Shown here piece by piece: positions 41,158-49,364 of a stretch of 64,000 nucleotides of DNA. The notes under the pieces were generated by a model that saw only the letters and a program-made list of their open reading frames with translations, made no database searches and was not told the DNA's origin. A program made the position numbers and the translations under genes. Source of the DNA: Bacteroidales bacterium. Its GTDB lineage: Bacteria > Bacteroidota > Bacteroidia > Bacteroidales > UBA10428. The DNA is taken from assembly GCA_016928305.1 (NCBI GenBank), contig JAFGKY010000115.1, forward strand, positions 1 through 64,000, in the 5' to 3' direction. The number at the start of each line of letters is the position of its first letter. Within the stretch, counting starts at the first letter, position 1.

Positions 41158-41523
41158 TTACAGATCCTCTACATGCTTTAATCCTTCTGCAAAAAGATGA
41201 TTAATATGAATATCATCCAGTGAATAAAAAGTCAATTTGCCAATTCTATTGTATTTAACCAGTTTCATATTTCGTAATGTTCTCAGTTGATGGGAAATAG
41301 CAGAGTTTGTGGTTCCTATTATAGCCGCCATGTCGCTGACGCACAATTCTTTTTCCAGGCAGAGAGCAAAGATTATTTTCGTTCGTGTGGGATCACTCAT
41401 TGCTTTAAAAGTTTCAGCCAGGTAATGAAAAAACTTTTCGGTTTTCATTTTCTTCTTCACCGAATTCACTTTGTCTTTTTCAATATATTGAATTTCTGAT
41501 AAGTATGAGCTTTGTTTTCTCAT
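41158..41523 (-). CDS. ArsR/SmtB-family metal sensor, alpha-5 site type
   Basis: 121 residues with a winged helix (AMSDPTRTKIIFAL, ELCVSDMAAIIGTTNSAISHQLRTLRNMKLV). The C-terminal helix has D104, H106, H117 and D120 in the spacing D-x-H-x10-H-x2-(D/E) used by SmtB and CzrA for Zn, Co or Ni. The alpha-3 position (ELCVSD) has one Cys (C61) instead of the CxC of arsenic or cadmium sensors. So a zinc, cobalt or nickel sensor is likelier than an arsenic one. Directly upstream of feoAB; perfect TGAACAATTGTTCA in its own promoter suggests autoregulation. Confidence 0.9.
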   Translation of the reverse strand: MRKQSSYLSEIQYIEKDKVNSVKKKMKTEKFFHYLAETFKAMSDPTRTKIIFALCLEKELCVSDMAAIIGTTNSAISHQLRTLRNMKLVKYNRIGKLTFYSLDDIHINHLFAEGLKHVEDL

Positions 41524-41536
41524 TTGATAAAATATA

Positions 41537-41550
41537 TGAACAATTGTTCA
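41537..41550. promoter_or_regulatory. ArsR autoregulatory operator
   Basis: TGAACAATTGTTCA, a perfect palindrome matching TGAACA-NN-TGTTCA, 14 bp upstream of the arsR start and overlapping a near -7 box (TATATTTT, minus strand, 41529-41536). Confidence 0.75.
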
Positions 41551-41894
41551 ATTGTTATACAAAATTAATTTTTTCTTTGAAAAAACAATCACTGAGCATA
41601 AAATAATTAACTTCTTTACCTGTCCGTTTGAATTGCATGCATTCAGCCAAGTTTTCTTTTTACGGTTATTATTGATAAATGATTCGAATGCATAACAAAA
41701 AAGCTTCCTGGCATGGGATGCTCTTTGCTCAAAACAGGGCAAGCGTCTGGCCCGATCTCCCGGGATCCGCTTGTGCCCAATAAATATTTATTGATTTATT
41801 GATTTGCTTTGCTCACCGTAGCCCCGCCTGCCTTTGCATGGCCCTCACATAGGCGGGCAGGCTTGGCGAAGGTGGATTGATCTATGGATTGCAT
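41551..41894. other. Intergenic region with GC-rich inverted repeats
   Basis: About 340 bp without a gene. Around 41819-41866, CCCGCCT and GCCTGCC on one side match AGGCGGG and GGCAGGC on the other with an 18-22-bp loop (overlapping, alternative pairings), plus a short CCCGGGATCC stretch near 41760. These look like REP-type intergenic elements. It leads into the heptad array at 41895. Confidence 0.5.
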
Positions 41895-41985
41895 GTTCAC
41901 GGTTCACGATAATGATCTTTCTTCTTTGATCTGTGATCTTCGGTTCTCCAATTATTCACTTTTCGTTTTTCACTTTTCACTTTTT
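41895..41985. repeat. Degenerate heptad array next to the DUF2202 gene end
   Basis: Thirteen consecutive 7-bp units keep a single phase: GTTCACG, GTTCACG, ATAATGA, TCTTTCT, TCTTTGA, TCTGTGA, TCTTCGG, TTCTCCA, ATTATTC, ACTTTTC, GTTTTTC, ACTTTTC, ACTTTTT. It ends one base before the last base of the DUF2202 stop codon. The mixed units suggest repeated slippage and drift between related heptads. Confidence 0.7.
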
Positions 41986-42804
41986 TTACCGGTTACCGTT
42001 TCCGCCTACGCAATTGCCATTGCCGCTATCATGACCTCCATGCTGACCATTCCCCTGTCCGTTCCGATGATGCGGGCCCTGATTCTGAACTTTATAGCGA
42101 TGTCCCTGTTCCATGGGGGTGTTGATAATTTCGTTATATTCTTGCTGGCTGATGTAAACCGGTGTATAGGTCAATCCCATGTTTACAAGCTTGCGGTTGA
42201 AAGCCCTCAGATGGTTGCGAGAGCCTTTCAGAAGGTTCTCAAAAACACGGACTACATTTTCATCGGTAACAACGGCAAGTGCATCCTTCAGGTCCTTTAT
42301 GTCCATTTCTTCTATCAGCGCTCCTGTCATGTATGCCGCTTCAAGTGAATCCGACCCCTTTTCAACCAGATTGTTATACAACATCTGAACTTCGGGATTG
42401 GAAAATACGCCTGTATCAGCGACCAGTGTGTCGGGCGAATCATAATATTTCAGTAAAAGGATAATTGCATTCATATGCCTGTCCTCGGCTTTTGAGATGC
42501 GCATAAATGTGGGGCTCCCCCATTTCTCGTAAAGAGCCGCATAGATATCACGTGCCAGCTTTTCTTCCTCTTTCATCTTGAGTAGAATAGCCAGCTCAGT
42601 GTCAGCCGGAACGGGAGTTTCGGTAAGGGTCGACTTCAGGTTGCCTTCCAAAACGGTGGTTGTACCGTCCTCCGCAACATCAATAATGCTCACGTATTGT
42701 TCACTTTCCGGATCCGGGGATCCTTTTTCACACGAAGTGGTAAATGCCAGTGCGGTGGCGATGAAACCACTTAATATCAATTTTCGAACATTTTTTGCTT
42801 TCAT
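41986..42804 (-). CDS. DUF2202 ferritin-like lipoprotein with His/Gly tail
   Basis: 272 residues from MKAKNVRKLI. Signal peptide ends TTSC (C24) followed by EKGSPDPESE, a Bacteroidota lipoprotein export pattern. The DUF2202 domain (about 65-225) has ferritin-like helices EEEKLARDIYAALYEKWGS, RISKAEDRHMNAI and EEMDIKDLKDAL with Glu and His in the usual di-metal places. The last 30 residues are His/Gly/Asn-rich (HHRNGQGNGQHGGHDSGNGN) and could bind metal. Probably a metal-binding surface protein; DUF2202 function is not known. Separated by 71 bp from the barrel gene upstream on the same strand. Confidence 0.85.
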   Translation of the reverse strand: MKAKNVRKLILSGFIATALAFTTSCEKGSPDPESEQYVSIIDVAEDGTTTVLEGNLKSTLTETPVPADTELAILLKMKEEEKLARDIYAALYEKWGSPTFMRISKAEDRHMNAIILLLKYYDSPDTLVADTGVFSNPEVQMLYNNLVEKGSDSLEAAYMTGALIEEMDIKDLKDALAVVTDENVVRVFENLLKGSRNHLRAFNRKLVNMGLTYTPVYISQQEYNEIINTPMEQGHRYKVQNQGPHHRNGQGNGQHGGHDSGNGNCVGGNGNR

Positions 42805-42875
42805 TGGCTTATAGTTTTGAAAAAAATTACATGTATAATAATTATCTAAATGATCTTCCTGTATGATCATACTGT

Positions 42876-43760
42876 TTAATTTAAAGAAAGCATATATCCA
42901 AGGGAGATTGAGAAGAAAGAGCTTATCGGGTAAGAGATATTTTCATCCTGCGTTGTCGGGATATTTACTGAATAACCCAGCTCAATGTCAAATCCACCTA
43001 TGTATATGCAAACTGGCAGGTAAAACTGTGTGTTTAAAAGACCATAAACATCTTCTGTGGCGACGGATGGCTGCGAACCTGACATCTGACCACTCAGGCT
43101 GCCTGCACTGGCATATTCAACGGATTCGGATCCAAAAAACAGAGAAACTTCGGGTTCCAGTTGAATCTTATTATACCTTCCAAACCTCACCAGGGCAATG
43201 CGTGAAAAGATGCCGGGTGTTGCGTTCATACCGAATTCCTCACCGAATAAGAAATTGAGTGAAAGCCGTCCACCGATCCATTTATTCCTTAGTGAAAGTG
43301 ATGTTCCCAGATTGTTCTTAAAAACATAACTGGTTTCAGCATCCTGACTATTATAAAAATACCGGTTATAGGATGCCCGGAATATCAGGGTATTCTTCCG
43401 GTTTAAAGCTTTCAGGTAGCCCGCAGTAGCAATGGTAGTGCTGTAGTGTGGATCGGACTGGCTGTACCAGGAACCGGACGTGCCCAGATAAAATCCTTTG
43501 GAGTGCAGAAAATAAAGACTTCCGTTCAACGCATACATGTCTTCGCCGATTTCCCTCCCGGCATAGAAAGTTTTGCTGTCACCGGCCAGACCGCCATACA
43601 GATAGCAATAGGCAGAAGGCTGTTTAAATAACTTCTTTATTTCCCTGTCGTTTCCCAATACTTCATATAGTAACGAATCGAGCCTGTCGGTCTGTGACCA
43701 GGATGTGAAGCCGGATACCAGCAACAGGATCAGTATTCCAATGGTTCTCATTGCTTTCAT
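42876..43760 (-). CDS. Outer-membrane barrel-like protein
   Basis: 294 residues. Signal peptide MKAMRTIGILILLLVSGFTSWSQ, then a mostly beta protein with repeating amphipathic strands (GFYLGTSGSWYSQSDPHYST, NTLIFRASYNRYFYNSQ, SFFSISLGYMLSLN). No family recognised. The length suits a 12-14-strand barrel. It probably belongs with the DUF2202 gene downstream on the same strand. Confidence 0.65.
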   Translation of the reverse strand: MKAMRTIGILILLLVSGFTSWSQTDRLDSLLYEVLGNDREIKKLFKQPSAYCYLYGGLAGDSKTFYAGREIGEDMYALNGSLYFLHSKGFYLGTSGSWYSQSDPHYSTTIATAGYLKALNRKNTLIFRASYNRYFYNSQDAETSYVFKNNLGTSLSLRNKWIGGRLSLNFLFGEEFGMNATPGIFSRIALVRFGRYNKIQLEPEVSLFFGSESVEYASAGSLSGQMSGSQPSVATEDVYGLLNTQFYLPVCIYIGGFDIELGYSVNIPTTQDENISYPISSFFSISLGYMLSLN

Positions 43761-43864
43761 TCTTCACAGAGTTATTTCACCGGACTGTTTATTGAAGACG
43801 AAAGATCAGGATATACCTAATGACATCTCCTGATCTTTCTTTGTCATATGCGTCATTAAATCAT

Positions 43865-44422
43865 TTAGTTTCCACTGCTCTGTCTGCCGGTTTGTGTTCT
43901 TGTATTTTCACGGGTCTCTCTCGATTGTTGTCGCTGTTCTTCTGATGCAGATTCCCCGAAATGCATCCGTTGCTGTCTACGCATTTCCTCGTTGGCTCTC
44001 AGCATGGCTCTTTGTTCTTCCGACAGAGAAGCCCGGAAAGCGTTCCTTTTCTCATTTTTTGTCATCTCCTTGTTTTCGAGGATGGCTATTTGTTCTTCCG
44101 TGAGTGAGTTGCGGAATCTTTCGCGGTTACGCTGGTTAACCTGATTTTGTTCCTGTGTGGCGGTTTGTTCCTGCGTAGCAATCTGGTTCTGAACCTGATT
44201 CTGTTCCTGTGTGCCCGTTTGTTCCTGGACAGCTATCTGATTCTGAACCTGATTCTGTTCTTGTATTTGATTTTGCTCCTGAACAGCATTCTGTTCCTGG
44301 ATCTGATTCTGCTCCTGATTCTGAAGTTCAGAACCGGTAGAGGTTTCCTGTGCATAAGCAAGTCCTGTCAATAAGAAAAGGGCCATTGCACTTCCGATTG
44401 TTTTTGCAAAAATGTTTTTCAT
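43865..44422 (-). CDS. Gln-rich repeat periplasmic protein, Spy/CpxP-like C-terminus
   Basis: 185 residues. Signal peptide ends LAYAQ; residues about 26-100 are an imperfect repeat of QEQNQ(I/V)QEQNxVQ units, nearly all Gln, Asn and Glu. The remaining part (LTEEQIAILENKEMTKNEKRNAFRASLSEEQRAML) is charged and helical with LTxxQ-like motifs, as in CpxP/Spy-type periplasmic chaperones. The repeat probably expands and contracts by slippage. It shares strand and neighbourhood with the DUF2202 and barrel genes. Possible envelope stress or metal role; inference. Confidence 0.65.
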   Translation of the reverse strand: MKNIFAKTIGSAMALFLLTGLAYAQETSTGSELQNQEQNQIQEQNAVQEQNQIQEQNQVQNQIAVQEQTGTQEQNQVQNQIATQEQTATQEQNQVNQRNRERFRNSLTEEQIAILENKEMTKNEKRNAFRASLSEEQRAMLRANEEMRRQQRMHFGESASEEQRQQSRETRENTRTQTGRQSSGN

Positions 44423-44670
44423 AACAATTAATTTTTATTGAACACTTTTTTGAAGCCTTTTTTGTTTTGTTTATTTGCTTCTTTACAGTAAACCGCATGA
44501 GGTTTTTTTTACCCTACCTTTTTGTTGAATTTTTTTTCGTGGTTTTGATTTCAGGGCTAAAAACACTTCTTTGCTGTTAACAGGAATAAATTCGCCTTTG
44601 ATATTGGGAAAATAACCCAATCTCAGGCTAAGTTCTTTGAGGATAACAAGTGTCTTGTTGACTTGGTGGA

Positions 44671-47169
44671 TTAATAATAGATATTGAGAAACAGTGCCCA
44701 GGTGCGGGGTACGGCATCAGCATAAAGACTTTCGGTACCTGTTTCCTCTGCCGGAATGCGGATTAAGTTGGAATAACGGATGTTTTCAGTATTCAGTATG
44801 TTCAATACGGAGATGCCTGCATCCAAATGAATCTTCCGTCTTAAAAACCGGTAGATAATTGCTCCGTCAAGGCGGTTGTAAGGAGAAGTGTATTCAACTG
44901 TTGCTGGCAGCTTGTCGGGATCAGGGAAGCCCGATCCATAAACGTAGTTGGCTGAAAAGTGAAAGGATTTTATTTTTGCCAGTCCGGCTACTTTTACCTC
45001 ATGCCGCTGATCGTGCATGGCCGGAATATATTCATCTGTCGGGAAATAAGGGAAATATTCTTGCGTTTTACTCAACGTATAAGAAGCCCACAGGGACTGG
45101 TTTTTGAATTCCTTTTTAACAAACAGGTCAATCCCTTTTGTTTTGCCCTCTCCCTCATAGGGAATTGTTCCTGCACTGGTTTGAAGAAAACGGGTAAGTC
45201 CGCCTGTATATTTAAGGTAACCTTCAACATTAACCGTAAAATCATTCTTGTTAAAAGAGAATCCCAGTGTATAACCATGGGAATTGAGCACCTTAACATT
45301 CTTATCATCACAAATAGCCCATTCCAGTTTATAGTTGCCCATGTCGTCCATGATCATATTTTTGGCCACAAACTGATTATACATTCCGGCAGCAGCATTC
45401 AACCTGAAGTAATCGTAAAACCGATACATGAGGGACAAACGGGGCTGAACGTAAACTTTCCTGGAAATGGAATGAAAGTCGGAACGCAGGCCCGGCCTGA
45501 GTGTAAGCCTTGTGAAAAGTGTTATATTATCCTGCAGGTAAAGGTAGGGTATATGCAGGCCGGCCATTTCGTCTGAACGGATACCCAGGTTGGTGATTTC
45601 CTGGTTTGTAATATAATAGATCCAACCCAAACCGGCATCCGCAATGTGTTTTTCCGACAAGGTCAGTTTATTGTCTGTCCTGCTGTTGATTTCATAAATT
45701 ACAGTTCGTGTTTGTTCATCGATATCCTCATCGTTCCAGTTTCCGGATGTTCTTTCTATTTTCCCCACCATATCCCTGTCGGTTTGAAGAGTGGAATAAC
45801 TAACCGTCAGGTTGCTGGTATATTTATCTTTCCATCGGAATCCATAGTATGCGGTACCACCGATCTGGGTGTTATGCTCACTGTAATCCAGCAAAGTACT
45901 TCTGTGTAAACTTTCCTGTTCAAACTCGTAGGAAAAATGATCCATGCCACCGTAAAGGCTTATATAATAGTTGCTCTTTTTACCACTACCGGAATATTTT
46001 ACGTTCATATCCCGGAATCCGTAATCGGGATCGAGGTAGTAGTCTGCTCCTCCGCTATTACGGCCTCTCCCAAATCCAAGGGTGGAATCCCGGAACGAAT
46101 TGTATAGCGGATAAAAGGTTTGCCTGTAAGCAAGCATAAGTGCTGATTTTTTCCGGAAAGGAATGCTGGCCGTACCATTCAAGGTCATATTGTTAATGCA
46201 AAACTGAACCGAAGGGGATAAGCGGTTGCCATCCTTTCCGGTAATATCCACGATACCTCCGACCCTTTCACCATATTCGGCGCCAAATCCGCCTTTTAAG
46301 ACTTTAATATCTTTTGCCACATAAGGATTTACGGCACTAATGTTATCGTTAAAGTTTTTCATTCCATAAATGGTAAATCCGTCAAAAATCACCTGGCTCT
46401 GTCCTTCATAGCTTCCCCAGATGATAAAATCAGCCGACTGTTCGCCGGCAGCCAGAATACCTGGCTGAAGCCTCAGCAGGTTAAATATTGAATTATCACC
46501 GTTGCCTGGCAGGTAATAAGCAATTTTGTGGTTCATCCGTGAAATGCCGGGTGAAGTACCGGTTTGAATAGACCGTGCCACCTCCGATCCGATGACGATG
46601 ATTTCTTCCAGGGCTATAACCGAAGGTGTAAGCATAAAATTGTGATGCGTGCCGGGTCCGACCATAGTATCCAGTATATAGTAGCCCAGGTAAGAGATCC
46701 TGACGGAAAAAATACTGTCGGTGGCTGAGGTGAATGAAAAGTTGCCTTTGGCGTCTGACAGGACGATGGTATTGTTTAAATATATGCCGGAATAGGGCAG
46801 GGTTTCCCGACTGGTTTTATCGGATATCCTTCCTGAGATAATATAATTCCTGGGTTTTACCTTATAGGGAACGGAAAAAATTATATAAACATCATCACTG
46901 ACTTCGTATCCAAGCGGTAATCCTTTAAGTAAGTAGTCGAAGGCTCGGGAAGGGGAAGCAAATTTTTTATCGGCGGTTATTTTATAAGCCGACAATTGTT
47001 TGTCGTCAAAGGAAACCATCAAGCCATAGTCGTCGCGCAGGTCGATAAGAATTTTATTCAGCGGCTGATTGGTGCAGGTTATCCTGACTTCCTGAGAAAA
47101 AACAGGCGCTAAAAGATATAATATAACCAGTGAGACATATATTCTTATAAGAGACAGGTCTTTAGTCAT
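44671..47169 (-). CDS. FecA-type TonB-dependent receptor with STN signalling domain
   Basis: 832 residues from MTKDLSLIRIY; longer readings run into fecR. After the signal peptide lies a secretin/TonB short N-terminal domain (about 26-100: LNKILIDLRDDYGLMVSFDDKQLSAYKIT) that contacts FecR, then a carboxypeptidase-like domain (YIISGRISDKTSRETLPYSGIYL), the plug (EEIIVIGSEVARSIQTG, YGERVGGIVDITG) and barrel ending ALFLNIYY. Its start overlaps the fecR stop by 8 nt. Together with fecR and fecI it forms a cell-surface signalling system that turns on its own uptake when the ligand (probably a siderophore, heme or glycan-derived complex) binds. Confidence 0.92.
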   Translation of the reverse strand: MTKDLSLIRIYVSLVILYLLAPVFSQEVRITCTNQPLNKILIDLRDDYGLMVSFDDKQLSAYKITADKKFASPSRAFDYLLKGLPLGYEVSDDVYIIFSVPYKVKPRNYIISGRISDKTSRETLPYSGIYLNNTIVLSDAKGNFSFTSATDSIFSVRISYLGYYILDTMVGPGTHHNFMLTPSVIALEEIIVIGSEVARSIQTGTSPGISRMNHKIAYYLPGNGDNSIFNLLRLQPGILAAGEQSADFIIWGSYEGQSQVIFDGFTIYGMKNFNDNISAVNPYVAKDIKVLKGGFGAEYGERVGGIVDITGKDGNRLSPSVQFCINNMTLNGTASIPFRKKSALMLAYRQTFYPLYNSFRDSTLGFGRGRNSGGADYYLDPDYGFRDMNVKYSGSGKKSNYYISLYGGMDHFSYEFEQESLHRSTLLDYSEHNTQIGGTAYYGFRWKDKYTSNLTVSYSTLQTDRDMVGKIERTSGNWNDEDIDEQTRTVIYEINSRTDNKLTLSEKHIADAGLGWIYYITNQEITNLGIRSDEMAGLHIPYLYLQDNITLFTRLTLRPGLRSDFHSISRKVYVQPRLSLMYRFYDYFRLNAAAGMYNQFVAKNMIMDDMGNYKLEWAICDDKNVKVLNSHGYTLGFSFNKNDFTVNVEGYLKYTGGLTRFLQTSAGTIPYEGEGKTKGIDLFVKKEFKNQSLWASYTLSKTQEYFPYFPTDEYIPAMHDQRHEVKVAGLAKIKSFHFSANYVYGSGFPDPDKLPATVEYTSPYNRLDGAIIYRFLRRKIHLDAGISVLNILNTENIRYSNLIRIPAEETGTESLYADAVPRTWALFLNIYY

Positions 47170-48037
47170 TTCTTGAAATAACATACTCATTTTTTGACTT
47201 TCGGGTGAATGAAAGGTTAAAAGGTCTGCATACAAGGTTCAACGTATTCTCAACCGAAGTATCTCTCCTGAAAGTACCTGTATACGTATTATCAAGATCA
47301 CCGGGAATAAAGATGAGAATATTATATTGCCGGCCGATCTCTTCAAAAACCTTTGAAAGCGGTTTTGATGTAAAACTCAACATGTTATTCAGCCATGACA
47401 AAGTTTGCTCTGTATTTACACCCGACTGTATTTCAAGAATGCCTGAAGGATTCAGGGATGCCTTCTGACCGGCAAGCAGAATCGCTTTGTCTTTGCTTCT
47501 TGCTTCTGTGACCTGTACCTTACCGGATACGCAAGTTACCTGGTAGTCATCGTACCTGGCATATACGTTAAAAGTGGTTCCCAGCACACGGGTAGTACCC
47601 TCATCAGAGACTACCTCGAAAGTTTTGCCCTTTTCAACCTTGAAACAGGCCTCTCCTTCAAATTTTACGTGGCGTGAGAATTTCCACAACAGGGGTCTAA
47701 AGGATAAGGTTGATTGTGCGTTTATATGTACAAGAGACTGGTCGGGAAGAAACAGATCACTGTGCTGCCCGGCAGGAACCCGGATTGTTTTCGTATAAAG
47801 CTGCATGAAAACGGCTAAACCAACAAGCAATGCAAGTGCAGCTGCCATGGCTATCCTTATCCAGGGATTCATGATTACCTTTGCACTGACAGGTTCTGAT
47901 AGCTCCAGTTTTTTCTCCAGTTCCAGCCAAACCTGATCCTTGCTTTTTCCCCAGTCGATATAAGACCTGGAAATCATTTCCAGGGATTCTTTTGAAAGAT
48001 CAGGCTGTTTTTCAATATGTTTCTTTTTATATATCAT
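47162..48037 (-). CDS. FecR-family anti-sigma factor
   Basis: 291 residues. Cytoplasmic N-terminus (about 1-60), one membrane helix (IAMAAALALLVGLAVFMQLY), then the periplasmic FecR domain (RVPAGQHSDLFLPDQSLVHINAQSTLSF, EGEACFKVEKGKTFEVVSDEGTTRVLGTTFNVYA) and a C-terminal DUF4974-like domain. Transmits the signal from the FecA-type receptor to the sigma factor next door. 3 bp after the sigma gene; overlaps the receptor gene by 8 nt. Confidence 0.95.
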   Translation of the reverse strand: MIYKKKHIEKQPDLSKESLEMISRSYIDWGKSKDQVWLELEKKLELSEPVSAKVIMNPWIRIAMAAALALLVGLAVFMQLYTKTIRVPAGQHSDLFLPDQSLVHINAQSTLSFRPLLWKFSRHVKFEGEACFKVEKGKTFEVVSDEGTTRVLGTTFNVYARYDDYQVTCVSGKVQVTEARSKDKAILLAGQKASLNPSGILEIQSGVNTEQTLSWLNNMLSFTSKPLSKVFEEIGRQYNILIFIPGDLDNTYTGTFRRDTSVENTLNLVCRPFNLSFTRKSKNEYVISRND

Positions 48038-48040
48038 TTA

Positions 48041-48523
48041 TTAATCCAATGCTTTTTTTAAGAATGCCAGGGCTATGCTCATCCTCTTTTCAACCGCTTT
48101 CACACTTAAATTCAACCGTTCAGCTATTTCATGGTATTTAAGTCCCTCCATCCGTGCCATCAGAAAAACGGTGCGTTGTTTTTCGCTTAAAGCAGCAAGA
48201 GCTTTGGTATACCTGGCGTGCAGCTCATTATACCGTAGCCGGTCTTCGGGCGAAAAATCATCGGTATCATTTTTCAGTGATTTCCTGTATTTCATTTCAA
48301 GCGTCTCTCTTCGGTACCGGCTCACAAACATATCTCCGGCAATTTTATAGAGCAACCGGAGTGCAGTTTTCGGATCTACATCCAGCTGCTTCTCCCAAAC
48401 ACGTAAAAAGACATCCTGAGCCAGATCCGAAGCCTGTTCTTTTTCCGCACCGCGATAAAACAAATAACTCCTCACGGCATCAAAATAGGAATCAAACAAT
48501 ACCTTGAATTCTTCTTTTGTCAA
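48041..48523 (-). CDS. ECF sigma-70 factor (FecI-type)
   Basis: 160 residues, with a TTG start (no ATG in frame before a stop). Sigma-2 region is ASDLAQDVFLRVWEKQLD (about 32-50) and sigma-4 is LPALSEKQRTVFLMARMEGLKYHEIAERLNLSVKAVEKRMSIAL (about 108-150). A TAAATTTG box lies 20 bp upstream. Directs transcription of the FecA-type operon when released by FecR. Operon order sigma, fecR, receptor. Confidence 0.95.
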   Translation of the reverse strand: MTKEEFKVLFDSYFDAVRSYLFYRGAEKEQASDLAQDVFLRVWEKQLDVDPKTALRLLYKIAGDMFVSRYRRETLEMKYRKSLKNDTDDFSPEDRLRYNELHARYTKALAALSEKQRTVFLMARMEGLKYHEIAERLNLSVKAVEKRMSIALAFLKKALD

Positions 48524-48542
48524 TGTGTTAAGAACCTTTAAC

Positions 48543-48550
48543 CAAATTTA
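48543..48550 (-). promoter_or_regulatory. -7 box of the fecI-fecR-fecA operon (TAAATTTG)
   Basis: Perfect TAnnTTTG on the minus strand, 20 bp upstream of the TTG start. Expected transcription start near 48537. Confidence 0.55.
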
Positions 48551-48899
48551 AACCATCTTGGTGTTAAAGTTAGTTATTCTATATCCGAACCAAAATGGTT
48601 TTACCCTACTTTATTAACCATATGTTAAACCGATATTAACACTTTACTCTGGTTATTGAATCGTTTATCAGTCAATATATTTCCAGCGTGTATAAACCGA
48701 AGTCAAATCAAACAGTACTGTATCTGTCACTGAAAAAAACTGTCCTTAATCGAAGACCATTTTAAAAATGCTGTAAATGCAGGATTGTATAGTGATAATG
48801 CATAATTTTATTGCAAACTTGTGTTTAATAAGGAAGTATGTTTTCACAGAAACAATAAACTGAATCTGCGGACAATATTTTCCGTATTTGAGCCGAATA
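48551..48899. other. Intergenic region between fecI and the hydrogenase protease gene
   Basis: About 350 bp, AT-rich, with short near-palindromes (AACCAAAATGGTT near 48589; AAACCATCTTGGTG near 48549). These could be operators for the fecI operon but match no known motif. No gene seen. Confidence 0.45.
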
Positions 48900-49364
48900 A
48901 TGAAAAAATTATTGCTGGCAATGGGAAGCGATATATTGATGGATGATGCAATATCCATTATGCTTGCAAAAGACCTGCAGCAGTTATTCCGTGATTTTGA
49001 ACTTAAAATTCTTCTGCTCGGTGGTATCGGTATAATTGAGACGATATCTGGTTATGATGTGGTTGTAATCATTGATACTATAATTCAAGCAGATGCAGAT
49101 CCGGGCGACATAATACTTTTTGACGACATTGAGTCGGCAAGGACATTGCATTTGCAGAATCCGCATGATGTTGATTTTTATACCTCGGTCAGGCTTGCTG
49201 AAGAAACCGGTTACAGGATGCCTGAGAAAATACTCGTCGTTGGAGTTCAGATCAGGCAGCAGTTGGTTGCATCTGTGGTTTGCCCACCCTGGATGAGAGA
49301 AAAGAAGGCTCAGATGATAGAAAAAATTGCTTCTAATATTGACAGTTTGGGTGTCAGTACATAG
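48900..49364 (+). CDS. Hydrogenase maturation protease
   Basis: 154 residues from MKKLLLAMGSD (a TTG four codons upstream is possible). HyaD/HybD-like protease that trims the C-terminal tail of the [NiFe] hydrogenase large subunit after nickel insertion. The N-terminus AMGSDILMDDAISIML stands for the family GNxLxxDDGxG, and DVVVIIDTIIQADADPG holds the second acidic nickel-contact site. A tail of 26 residues follows the DPCLSCATH motif in the large subunit at 56068-57531, the expected target. Encoded convergent to the kinase gene, 6.7 kb from its substrate. Confidence 0.85.
   Translation: MKKLLLAMGSDILMDDAISIMLAKDLQQLFRDFELKILLLGGIGIIETISGYDVVVIIDTIIQADADPGDIILFDDIESARTLHLQNPHDVDFYTSVRLAEETGYRMPEKILVVGVQIRQQLVASVVCPPWMREKKAQMIEKIASNIDSLGVST

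Noticed and set aside
41158-41523. Arsenic resistance regulator
   Set aside because: The alpha-3 CxC motif is missing and no ars reductase or efflux gene is adjacent; alpha-5 ligands indicate a different metal.
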